Assembly (NCBI GenBank): GCA_030998225.1
Contig: JAPYXD010000744.1
Location: 744,001-808,000 of the forward strand
Source: Diplolepis rosae
Taxonomy: Eukaryota > Arthropoda > Insecta > Hymenoptera > Diplolepididae
DNA length: 64,000 nt
Direction: 5' to 3'
Shown: piece after piece, positions 33,426 to 43,846 of the stretch
How positions within the stretch are numbered: the stretch's first letter is position 1
Layout of the letters: the number at the start of each line of letters is the position of its first letter
Notes under the pieces: generated by a model
Told to the model about the DNA's origin: nothing
Database searches by the model: none
The model's input: the letters and a program-made list of their open reading frames with translations, nothing else
Made by a program: the position numbers and the translations under genes

Positions 33426-34603
33426 GGGTAAATGTGCCAATTACTGCGGATCGAAAATCAAGACGGCTTTTAAAGTTAAAAAAAAAAGATTTTGAGATGA
33501 AAAAGTCGTCGCGAATTAATTTTTAAAGCAGTATTTGGTATTAAGTAAGTAGCATACAGTCCTTAAACCCTGAAAAGAAACCAGATTTACTTAAAAAATG
33601 CGAATCTAAAAAAATGTTCCATGTAGGTATTACTGCGAGTTTGCATGAATTACTGCGCACCAATTACTGCGGGATCCCCAATTACTGCGCTCCAACTACT
33701 GCGGAAACCCAAATTTCTGCGCGCGTAATACTGCGATATTATTTTGAGTGAACTTACAATTAATTTAGGAGTGTTGAACATTTTATTTAATCTCAATTAT
33801 AAAAAGTAAACACGACGAACCATTCTTAACAAATTAAGATTAATAATTTTATTAATTTTATTTAATTTAACTTAAAATTATATCCCTTGAGTTCCTCTTG
33901 CATCTTTAGCAACGATTAAGGAGTGTTGAACATTTTATTTAAACTAAATTATAAAAAGTGAACATGAAGAATTTTTAACAAATTAAGATTAAATAATATT
34001 ATAACTCTTATTTAATTTACCTCAAAATTATATTACTTGACTTCCTCTTGCCTCATTAGCAACGATTTTGGAGTTTTCAACATTTTGTTTAATCTCAATT
34101 ATAAAAAGTAAGCATAACGAAGCATTTGTAATAAATTGAAAGGTTATGCAGTGCCGCCTGACAGATCGCAGTAATTCATACACCTATGAAAATCATGTAC
34201 CAAATACTGTTTTGGTAAAAAAATGATTAAAAAACGTATTTTTTGTTATTTTGCATAAATATTTAGAAAAATAAGATATTTACTTTGCAAAAAATAATAT
34301 CACATTAAATATTTTATTTTCAGAAACGGAATTATAACAAGTTTTCCAGAACGTATTCATGGCCTGTCAAGAAATCTAAGCATTAAAACTATGGGAATCG
34401 GGAACATGAGAGTTTCAAATTGCAATCAATTAGCTACAAATATCGTAACTATTGATAATTCGTTGATACTTATTATGCTTGGATTAGAAATTAATTGTTT
34501 TTAATTGTTCTGTAGCGTTATATATCTTTAAAACATTGTATATCATTAGTTTTATTTGAAACCGCAGTAACTGGGGCATCCACAGTAATACCCACATTTA
34601 CCC
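33426..34603. mobile_element. pogo-like non-autonomous element, 1,178 bp, TA target
   Basis: Ends GGGTAAATGTGCCAATTACT at 33426 and the complement ATTTACCC at 34603, with TA outside both (33424-33425 and 34604-34605). Near the left end, at 33640-33740, the motif CAATTACTGCG and its variants recur at least six times. The right end has ACCGCAGTAACTGGGGC and GATCGCAGTAATTCATA. There is no open frame. It is the same family as the degraded copy at 4780-8190, and its termini resemble those of the coding pogo-like element at 45238-48877 (GGTAAATGTACCAG). Confidence 0.85.
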
Positions 34604-34784
34604 TAGGCCTGCTATAAACTCAAACTTAATGAAACTTAATAAGCAACAAAAGATTAAATAAAGGAGAAATGCTATCAAATTTCGTAAATTAAAAGAAAGA
34701 GAGTAAATCATAGTATATTAAACAATATTTGTAATGTTAGATAATTGGCTTTAGGGTCCATAAATGAAAAAAACAGTAGTTTCA

Positions 34785-34825
34785 ATCAAACGTTTCGACT
34801 CTGATTGGAGTCCTCACCAGTGATC
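34785..34825 (-). ncRNA. Hammerhead ribozyme relic, core mutated
   Basis: The minus strand reads GATCA-CTGGTGAG, then a GACTC/GAGTC stem, then GAAAC. This is the same layout as the copy at 37370-37411, but the invariant CTGATGA is CTGGTGA (A to G at 34817 on the minus strand). That A is part of the catalytic core, so this copy should be inactive. Confidence 0.8.
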
Positions 34826-35512
34826 TTTATTTCTAGAATATGAAAAAACAACTAGTGAATATTGTGCATTTGAGTACAACTTTGGTATTGTCTGCAGTAT
34901 AAAAATATGAAAAAACCTACATAAAATCAAATATAAACATTTTTTGGTGAAACACGAGAGAAATCTTAAGAATTGATATTGAAAAGTAACACATACATTT
35001 TAAAAAACATCTGAGATAAAAAACTAGTCACGTTTATGTACAAATGTAGCTTAAATTGTAGATGCAGGTATAAAATGTGAGAAAAAATAACTCAAAAAAT
35101 TACGAAAAACTTCGGTAAAACTTTGATGAATATGAAAAAAACCTTAAAAGACCTTAAAAATACGCAAACAACACTTCCATAAAGACTTCGATAAAATTTC
35201 AATGAAACCTCTAAAAAACTTCGATAAAATAAGCATGAAATTTCTTTGGGATTGTGTGAAAAGTAAAAACATGAGAAAGTTGACATAAAATTATACATTT
35301 TTAAACAACTGAGATAAAAAAACTAGACACGTTAATGTATAAATGTAACTTAGAATGTGGATGTGAGTACATAAAATGTGAATAAATAACTCAAAAGGGC
35401 AAAAAAACTCGATCAGAAACGCCTATAAAACCTTCGATAAAAATTTCGATGAAAGGCTTCAAAAACTTCGATGAAAACATGGAAAAAATTGTTTGCATTA
35501 AAAATCGAATTC

Positions 35513-36184
35513 TTTAAGTGATATTATAATATAGGATCCAAATTCATCATCTCATCTGTTATGAATTCAAATTTTCTAACCTTAAATCATTGTAATCCCT
35601 CGGGTTCTGATAGGTTTAATCTTGATTTTAATTTAATCTTTTTCCTACGTCGCTGTTTTTGAAGACACATTTTCACAAACTTACTATAAGAGGATCGTTT
35701 AGTGACTGATTTCCGGGTGCATAGAAAAGACAGTTGTAGGCAAGAAAACCAGTAAGATGGAGGGAAATTTTTTTAATATAAGTAAAACTGTGATTGTAAG
35801 GGAAAGTGGAAGGATAAACACCAGATGACCAGACTGTCCCGATAATAAAGGAAGGATAGTAAATTGTAACCGGAGTCGTAACGGTCCCACACATTTTTAA
35901 AGAAAATTGAAGAGGCCCATGTGTCCATTCATTGCAGAGTTTTGAGGATTTAATAATGATATAAGTTTTGAATACCTTGTTAGGATTGAGATTTATTTAT
36001 TTGAATATTTTGAGAAAAGCACCAATATTCAAAAAATATTTTGGAGAGAAAAAAAATATAAGGATATTTGTTGACTCCATAGGGAAGATAAAAGTTTGTG
36101 AATCAGGTTTTCAATTGTTTTTAAACCTGTTGTTTAAAAGTGAATGGTAAAAAACAGATAGATTGTCAGTGTCAGTTCTTTGAT
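35513..36184. other. 3' region of the Penelope-like remnant, non-coding
   Basis: Sequence downstream of the GIY-YIG stop codon on the minus strand, up to the opposite arm. Minus-strand frames at 35673-35894 lack recognisable motifs. Confidence 0.4.
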
Positions 36185-36724
36185 TTATTGTGTTGGGGTT
36201 GCTATATGGGTCATTTCTAAAATCATTCGCTTTCTATAATTGTCAGTTCGATCAACGATCTGTACATTATCGAAATCGAATGTGTGATCTTGATGCCATG
36301 CGTGTTTTGTCAGGGCAGTCCACTTGTCTGGGGGATTGTAGACATCTTTCTTATGTTCTAAAATTCTATTTTTCAAGGGGCGTTTTGTTGTACCTATGTA
36401 ACAGGCTGTGCAATCGGTGCATGGAATGTTATAGACGACATTGGCGGTGTTAAGTTTAGGAATGGGGTCTTTGGTTGTTTTGAATATACGGGATAAATCA
36501 TTGGCGTTGCGTGAAACAATTTTGATGTTGAAGGGGTTAAGAATGGCTGCTAGTTTTTCAGAAAGTCCTTGTACGTAGGGTAATGACACGTATTGTAGGG
36601 CTTGTGTGTTAGTGGTCAGGCCTTGATCTGCTAGGTGTTGTGTTGTTTGTGTGTATGTGAGGGTTGTCTTCTGTTGTTGGTGTAATTCGAGTTTTAGTGC
36701 AAACAATTTTTTCCATGTTTTCAT
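36185..36724 (-). pseudogene. Penelope-like GIY-YIG endonuclease domain, C-terminal fragment
   Basis: 180 codons ending in a stop at 36185. The GIY-YIG signature is present: VVYNIPCTDCTACYIG, with the paired CxxC, TTKRPLKNRILEHKKDV containing the conserved Arg, and TKHAWHQDHTFDFDN. A Cys-containing 'IPC..C...YIG.T.R.L..R..EH' block is the hallmark of the endonuclease fused to Penelope reverse transcriptases, where it nicks target DNA. The upstream reverse transcriptase is missing; the frame starts MKTWKKLFALKLELHQ within the inverted arm. It may be open by chance of truncation rather than a functional protein. Confidence 0.87.
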
Positions 36725-37369
36725 CGAAGTTTTTGAAGCCTTTCATCGAAATTTTTATCGAAGTTTTTATAGGCGTTTCTGATCGAGTTTTTTTGCCCTT
36801 TTGAGTTATTTATTCACATTTTATGTACTCACATACACATTCTAACTTACATTTATACATTAACGTGTCTAGTTTTTTTATCTCAGTTGTTTAAAAATGT
36901 ATAATTTTATGTCAACTTTCTCATGTTTTTACTTTTCACACAATCCCAAAGAAATTTCATGCTTATTTTATCGAAGTTTTTTAGAGGTTTCATTGAAATT
37001 TTATCGAAGTCTTTATGGAAGTGTTGTTTGCGTATTTTTAAGGTCTTTTAAGGTTTTTTTCATATTCATCAAAGTTTTACCGAAGTTTTTCGTAATTTTT
37101 TGAGTTATTTTTTCTCACATTTTATACCTGCATCTACAATTTAAGCTACATTTGTACATAAACGTGACTAGTTTTTTATCTCAGATGTTTTTTAAAATGT
37201 ATGTGTTACTTTTCAATATCAATTCTTAAGATTTCTCTCGTGTTTCACCAAAAAATGTTTATGTTTGATTTTATGTAGGTTTTTTCATATTTTTATACTG
37301 CAGACAATACCAAAGTTGTACTCAAATGCACAATATTCACTAGTTGTTTTTTCATATTCTAGAAATAAA

Positions 37370-37411
37370 GATCACTGATGAGGACTCCAATCAGAGTCGA
37401 AACGTTTGATT
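37370..37411 (+). ncRNA. Minimal type-I hammerhead ribozyme, intact core
   Basis: Read on the plus strand: stem I 5' strand GATCA (37370-37374), core CTGATGAG (37375-37382), stem II GACTC-caatca-GAGTC (37383-37398), core GAAA (37399-37402), and a two-base-pair stem III ACGT (37402-37405). A U is at the cleavage position (37406), and the 3' strand of stem I is TGATT. All invariant core residues are present. The extremely short stem III matches the Penelope/retrozyme type, which usually acts as dimers. Cleavage is predicted after 37406. It lies on the strand opposite to the GIY-YIG frame. Confidence 0.82.
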
Positions 37412-38039
37412 GAAACTACTGTTTTTTTCATTTATGGACCCTAAAGCCAATTATCTAACATTACAAATATTGTTATTGAGGGTCGATATAATTCCTGTTC
37501 TAAATATTAAACAATACTTTTGATCACCAGTTTTTATTTTACAAAAAGCTATATTAATTTGTTTTGTTGTTTTCTTCCGAAGAAGTGGAAAGTGGTAGTT
37601 TTAATCCGATTTTACTCAATTATAGCTAATGTTTGAACTGTGATGAGTTTCATTAAGTTTGAACTTATGGCTAGCTAGGATACATTCTTAATGAATGAAA
37701 AGATACTTGTTTTTTTTTCGAGAAATTTGTAATACATTAGCATACGTAAATGTCCCTACTTTTTATCTAATTGAAAGTCACATATGAAACATATACTTGA
37801 AATTCTGAAAGTTGGAATAATAGTTTCTATACAAAATAGAATTGGAAAAAAGTATTTCGTTCTTTATCGTTCAGAAATTCAGATACATTCAAAAACTTCC
37901 GAATGTCCTGTTTCAATATAAATGATTAAACTACACTTTTGGAGCTATTCCAAAGTAAAATTGAATTTATTTATTTTTTCTTAAATAGTCAGTTACATAC
38001 ATTATGAAGAAGTACATGTTATCTTTCTGGTTCTTTCAG

Positions 38040-39514
38040 AGAACACAAGAAAATTATGAATCGATGGAAGTTGATGTAGCATCCGTTCCTGAAGATCAGG
38101 TTAGACTTTTTCTTTTTGCATAATAAATATTTGAAAAATTATAGAACTTAGATAAGTGCAATTGTTATCGCATCAAATGTTGGAATACACAGACTATTTT
38201 TTATCGAAATTTACATTTCCGTTACATTTATCAAAATCAATTGTGTATTCTATCGGTGTGGGAAGTTACTAATTATTTTTAACCCGAACATTTAAAGACA
38301 AGACATCAAAGAATCCGTTCGGCAGTCTTAGAAAGAAAGTCGATAAAAGAAAGAATATATATGTTAAAACTAAAAAAAATCAATACAAATTAATGCATAA
38401 AATTATTTGTTGAATAAAGTTCATCAATATTTGACACTGTACTTTGCACTTTTATAAAATATGTCTTCAAATTCAAGAGACAAATATTTCATCCATATTT
38501 TTTTATTAATTCAACACTTTTTAAGTACGTGATCTTTATTATTATTATGATTACGATATGTATTTTTTATTGTCGTTTCAAATTTAATCATATAATATAA
38601 TTATTTACATTTCTGCAATTAACGCTATTTTGCAAAACTTTCTATCTAACAATTTTTTATAAGACATAGAAAAATTGAAAATTCAAATTTTTAAATAAGG
38701 ACGCAAACTAGAGCCAATCAACAGTGTTCAGTTCCAGCATGAGCAGGTTAATTCAGCCCCATTGAGAGGGGTTGTAGCTGTATATAAAATTGTAGGTACC
38801 TTTGTACGATTTGATCATGAAAAAAAATGTCCAATTTGTAAAATAATATTTCTACTGCGTGACATCACTTCTAAATCCTTTTACGTGACGTTCAGTGTAC
38901 AATCCGATATCAAGGAATTGTTAGAGCGCAATTCAAAATACTATGATCATGTTGTACGAGTACGAGTTCATGAGCGTGGGATTTATAGAGATATCTACGA
39001 CGGAAAAGCGTACAGGGACTTTGTTGATAGTTTAGATCCTGAATTTAAAACGCGATACGTATTGTTTGTTTTTAATTCGGACGGAGCGGCAAAGTTTGAA
39101 AGCTCAACATTTTCAGCCTACCCAATTTATATATTGCTGAACGAGATACCAATGGATATTAGAACATCAGAACCTATTATTTGTGCATTGTGGTTCGGGA
39201 AAGGAAAACCGGATATGAATGTTTTCCTACGAGTATTTGTTGAAGAAATGAATAAAATGGCTAACTCGGGTATTCCATGCATCATACAAGGAGAATCGCG
39301 AATCATAAAACCATATGCAATATGCTGTTGCGTGGATTCAGTTGCTCGCGCACCGATGCAAGGCATTACTCAGTACAACGGTCGTTACGGCTGTAGTTGG
39401 TGCCATCATGAAGGCAAATACATACGAAATTCTACAGGCACTGGTGGTTCTCGAAAATTTCCTTTTTTGAATCCTCTTCCTCAAGAGCGAACTGAAGAAA
39501 GTATGTTAACATTG
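38040..39514 (+). pseudogene. Element A tnp2-type transposase, upstream part (two exons)
   Basis: A short exon at 38040-38099 follows TTCTTTCAG and ends CCTGAAGATCAG before GTTAGA. A long exon from about 38700 encodes EKKCPICKIIF, then VLFVFNSDGAAKFESSTF, ICALWFGKGKPDMNVFLR, CCCVDSVARAPMQGITQYNG and RYGCSWCHHEGKYI, and ends near QERTEES at the insertion of element B. 'NSDGA' and 'VDSVARAP...G.YGC.WC' are the conserved acidic and Cys/His blocks of the tnp2/EnSpm transposase family. The remainder resumes at 54899. The first coding exons, expected between 33.1 and 38.0 kb, were not recognised; two other insertions lie there. Confidence 0.8.
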
Positions 39515-39657
39515 CCCTGCTTAAAATTCCGGACAAATTTTCTCGGTCCGCGTACTCAAAATTAGAATCCGAATTTCATCCAGTCTGGCCCAAAATTTGA
39601 GCATTTCGAAAAGTGTCCGGTTCACGTAATAAAAACTAGAATCTGAATTCGATCAAC

Positions 39658-39753
39658 CCAGTGGGCAATAGACATTGTCATCCCGAGGACGGGCTAAAGA
39701 CATCCTTAGGATGTCCATGTCAGTCCAATTGATGTCCTAAAGTTCCCCACTGG
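39658..39753. mobile_element. 96-bp MITE-like insertion near the left end of B
   Basis: Ends CCAGTGGGCAATAGACATTG and TTCCCCACTGG are short inverted repeats. The interior has GGATGTCC/GACATCC palindromic words. It is non-coding, and the target duplication is unclear. Confidence 0.5.
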
Positions 39754-39962
39754 AAACCTAAGAAAGCACTACAAGTATATGAAACTTCTATGTACATATG
39801 AAATAAAAATAAAATTCAACTTTGAAAATGTATTCATAATATCTAAATTTATTAAGCCGCAGTCAAACTAGATATGCCCGTAGGATTATTCCGAACACAA
39901 AATAATAAAGTTTATAATATATATATGGTTACTTAAGATTTAGAACTCTCTTTTACTTGTCA

Positions 39963-40972
39963 ACTAATTTAAGATCTCTTCAACATCTTTAACACCTTCG
40001 CTTTCCTCTTGATTCTCGATTTCTTGAACGTTTTCAATATTTTCGTTTTCCTCAATATTTTCTTCGTCCATCCCGACATCACTGCTCGCATCTTTCATTT
40101 CATCATGATTGTCATCGTCATGAAAATCATTCCTTGATTCTACTGATTTGGGCTTGCGTCACACTGACTTTTGGCTTCGTTAAGAATTTTTTTTAGATTT
40201 TTATTAAAAAAATAATATTATTTAAAAATAAATTTTTTTTTAATTACATTTTCAATGGAGAAGTAGTGAGTCTATAGTAAACTTACCTGATTTACCATTT
40301 TTTCCGAAGAAAGCGGTGCATTTTGATTCTGTTTTCTATTATTAGCCATATTGGGCATCTGTTCTTTTTTATGTTAATCTTATTCCTTCCTGCCAGATTT
40401 ATTATAGGTTTTTTTTTATCGACACTTGGTGCTGTGAAAAGAATATTGAATGCGTATGAATATATTTCAGATTAAAAAATATTACATTCTTCTTGCAATT
40501 AGATTATTTAAAATCAAATATGATTTACTAAAATATTAAAAAGAAATGTTTTAATTTTAAAGTCAAAATTCAAAACAAATATGGACATGTGATACTTTGC
40601 CACAAGAGCAATTTAGTTTCTTCAACTTCATATTCGTAATAATAACTATTTTTTGCTCAAACTAGGCCATTTACTTCCGTTTGATACAGGCGGAGGTAAA
40701 TGGCTTAGTTTTAGTGAAAAATATTTATTCTTGCGTAAGTAAAGTTGGGGAAATTAAATTGCTCTTATGTTAAAATATCACATACCCTTAAAACACAGAC
40801 AACTGATGATACTTATAGACTAGAAGAAGAATCTTATTAAAATAAGAAACACGTTGTACACACCAATTTTGAAGTATATTATTACTGACCTTTGTCGTTT
40901 GTTGATGCAATTTTTTTAAATTATTGGCCAACATGTTGGATTTGTTTTCATTGCTTGCAGCAGTACACTAAA
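39963..40972 (-). CDS. Possible spliced gene tail in element B (acidic C-terminus)
   Basis: Minus-strand exon-like blocks. About 40972-40894 (SNENKSNMLANNLKKLHQQT) sits between TTTAG and GTCAGT. About 40430-40288 (SVDKKKPIINLAG, ending SSEKMVNQ) sits before GTAAGT but needs a frame change. The block 40165-39963 (SRNDFHDDDNHDEMKD, then a Glu/Asn-rich tail) ends VEEILN and TAG. The acidic tail and splice signals argue for coding origin. The product is not recognised and the exon links are uncertain. Confidence 0.35.
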
Positions 40973-41111
40973 TAAAACAAAAAAGGATTAAACTTCAATA
41001 AAAATGTATGAGATAGGAGATATATTAATTCTTGAAATTTAATTCAGATTATACACTTCTTGCATGCTTCATTCAACTCAAACCAAAGATGCTTGCATAT
41101 CCATTTTTTTT

Positions 41112-42362
41112 ACATTCTCATCATGGATGAGAAGGTATTGGTTTGATGTGAAAAATGACTTTCGACAATTTCATGAAATCTTTACGTTTTGAGACCCGCT
41201 GAGTCAGAAAAAACGGTTTTTACGGAAGTGTCTGTCTGTCTGTAGTAGGTCGTGTGCGGCATAACTCTCGATAGAATTATCAGATTGAATTGAGCTTTGG
41301 CACACTTTATCGGAGCCGAAAAAGTAAGCACAAGTTCGTTAACCAACCACATCCAATAAAAATTGAGGGATTGAACACTACTTTTGTGTTTTTGAAAATA
41401 ACTTTTTGAAAAAATAAAAAATTTCAACACTGGTTTTTGATAGTGCTCATAAATCTCTACAATTTATCCTGACAACATTTTTTGATTAAATCAAAATTAG
41501 AAATGTTACAGCATATTCAAATTCGAAAAAAGTTAATATCGAAATTCCATTTTCCAGTTAAATTATACGAGATACGAAAAAACGTTATGATACAATATGA
41601 TTTTCTACATAAAGACCTAAAAATTTGAATTATAACATTTTTTCATAAGATGCATATTTTTCTTTTTAATTAAAAAAAAAACTATTGAAAATCCAAAATT
41701 CAATTTTTTAACAATAATATGTGAAATACGAAAAAAACGTAAGAATACAAAGTTGTTCGTTTCAAAAAGATCTACAAATTTTGTCTGACGCAGTTTCTGG
41801 TAAAACATATATTTTTTGTTTTAATTCCAAAAAATACGTTTAAAATTCAAAAATTCCATTTTTTAGATAAAATATATGTGAGATACAAAAAAAACGTTTA
41901 GATGGAAAATTGTTTGCCTAAATGAGATCTACAAATTCTCATTAAGACATTTCGGGACAGGATGTATATTTTATGTTTTGATTTTTAATATTGAAAAAAT
42001 TCGATTTTTTTCACCAAAATATGTGAGATACGAAATAAGCGCTGTTCTGCAAAATCGTTTCCTCAAATAAAGTTTACGATTGTTTTTTTTTTTTTGAGAG
42101 ATTTGGAAGAAAATAGATTATTTTATCCATGTAATTTATCAAAAAGTTACTGAAATGTATACAGAAAATCGAGCGCGAAGCGCGAGCGTCATGATGAGAA
42201 TGTGTTCCTTAAGGCTGATAGAGCCTTAAATCAATTGAATTTCCTGTTTCACGTAAATTCAAAAAGAAATTGAGTGACTTTGAGAAAATGTGTAATTCAC
42301 ATCATCTGTAGTATTATTATAAAATTGGTTTGAGCTTCAGTATCAAATTATAAAAAATATAT
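41112..42362 (+). mobile_element. Copy 2 of the 1.1-1.3 kb dispersed repeat, inside element B
   Basis: Nearly collinear with 12256-13505. It has the same ACATTCTCATCATGGATGAG start, GTCT tract (41233-41243, shorter here), GAGCGCGAAGCGCGAGCG motif, CATGATGAGAATGT end and TTAAGGCT/AGCCTTAA hairpin. About 150 bp beyond the hairpin are also shared. No long ORF. Confidence 0.85.
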
Positions 42363-42658
42363 TTCTTGCGGTTATTATATCGGTCTCAAAAAATTTCTAG
42401 CTATTTTCAGGTTTCAGGGGCCTTTATATCTTCAGAAATGAACTATTTTTTGCTTTATTTACGTTTTTATAAATATCAATTATTATATATTGTATATATA
42501 TATAGATAATTTTTTATTTATTTAATAAAAATAATATTATTTTGCTTTTAATCGATTGTGTAAAAATAATACCTTTTTAAATTACCATTTTCCATCAAAC
42601 TTCTATTTTTTATTTTTAACACCATCTAAACATTTATTTATAGTACCTTTATTAAACT

Positions 42659-43413
42659 CTACTTTAAAGTACTGGGAATTTCATTTTCGTCAGCTGAAAT
42701 CTCTGAAGCAGTCTCTAAAAATTGACTGGGCGGAAATGTTGCTCTGGTACTTGCCAATTGCTTTTCGATATCTTTCATTGTTTCTAGAAAACACAAACAA
42801 GAAAATATATACTGGCACTGCCAATAAATATATATGTATAATAATGCACCACTGTTAATAAGTGACAAGGGAAAGTATAATATATGTAAACAATATATTT
42901 TTTTTCTATTGAAAAAATTCTCGTGTTATTTTTGGACAAGGAAAACACGAGGAAATCTGTGAGATTTTTCAAATTCCTCAAATAAATCCTTGAGTCAGAG
43001 AATCAATCCTCACAGAATTTTCTAGGGGAATTTGAATATCCTCGCACATTTACACGTGTTTTCCTCGTGCGAAAGTAACACGAGGATTTCCTCGAGGATT
43101 TTTTCAATAGTTGTATTTGTTGTAATATTAAAAAAAACTTACTTCCAAAAAAACCAATTGATCCTGAACATTTAGTGCTGCAACCACATTTAAGAAAGTA
43201 TTTTGTTTTTAACGGATTACTTTCTTTGAAAGAAGGACTTACAAAACTTGCCGGCACAATAGCTTTCAATTCTTTATAATTTGGACACTCCTTTATAAAT
43301 TTGAAGTAAAGAAACATTCTGATCACTTTCCAAGCGAAATTACGCGCACTGATAACACTTAAGAAAAAGCTTTTATGAAAAAATGCCGATACGTACACGA
43401 GGTCCACGAGCAT
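42659..43413 (-). CDS. Minus-strand two-exon gene of element B, unknown product
   Basis: The upstream exon runs to 43143 (ECPNYKELKAIVPASF, then FLKCGCSTKCSGSIGFFG) and ends before GTAAGT. The downstream exon 42783-42659 follows TTTTCTAG and continues in frame with KTMKDIEKQLASTRATF and FLETASEISADENEIPS, then TAG. An AATAAA (on the minus strand, 42653-42648) follows the stop within a few bases. The start is uncertain: the ATG at 43413 opens a hydrophobic stretch that may be non-coding or an intron, and a start nearer 43340 is equally possible. The Cys cluster CGCSTKC could bind metal. It is divergent from the transposase gene, the position the BEN-like gene takes in A, but no BEN motif is visible here. 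Confidence 0.5.
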
Positions 43414-43846
43414 TCATGTACACAATCTATGTGGCGTGTCTTTTGTCATCTTTCGTCAAATGTGTATTGCCGGCTTTGAAGCAAAACAAAATATCTTGCG
43501 CATGGCAGAGGGTCGGCTAACCAATCTCATCGAGGCTGGAAAATCGGACCAATAAGAGAGTGGTGTTGGTCCCGCTTTCACGCGGCATTTTTGAAGTATG
43601 TGAAACACATCAACGTGCATTGGCTTATACGCTTCTTTGTGTATGTTTCAAATTCGTGAGTCAGTTCGTCGCCATGAGCAGGTTTCTAATGAACACGCGC
43701 AAAAGTGACCCCCGGCCTCGTTTCAGTCTTCAGGGTCTTCAGTAAATTATATATAGAATAACTTGTCGGATGTAAATTATAATAAATAAATTATATTTCC
43801 TTTCAGTGTACGAAAATTATATTATTCTTCCTTACGCACATACACT
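43414..43846. promoter_or_regulatory. Presumed divergent promoter region of element B
   Basis: The 430-bp gap between the divergent minus-strand gene and the first exon of the plus-strand transposase. It is GC-richer than the surrounding introns. No TATA box or initiator can be assigned with confidence, so the role is inferred from gene arrangement only. Confidence 0.35.

Larger units (their letters stand above)
34722..37473 (-). mobile_element. Penelope-like retroelement remnant with long inverted arms
   Basis: The arms at 34722 to about 35512 and about 36690-37473 are reverse complements of about 790 bp, and a 68-codon frame in each translates identically. Between them lies a GIY-YIG endonuclease ORF end on the minus strand (36185-36724). 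The reverse transcriptase that should precede it is absent, and the ORF start runs straight into the inverted arm, so this is a 5'-truncated, rearranged copy. Each arm carries a hammerhead ribozyme motif, as is known for Penelope-like elements. Confidence 0.85.

Noticed and set aside
36897..37103. Identical 68-residue frame occurring twice (also 35092-35298, minus)
   Set aside because: The identity is explained by the inverted arms of the Penelope-like remnant. The frame is Phe/Tyr-rich, lies outside the GIY-YIG domain and has no homology I recognise.
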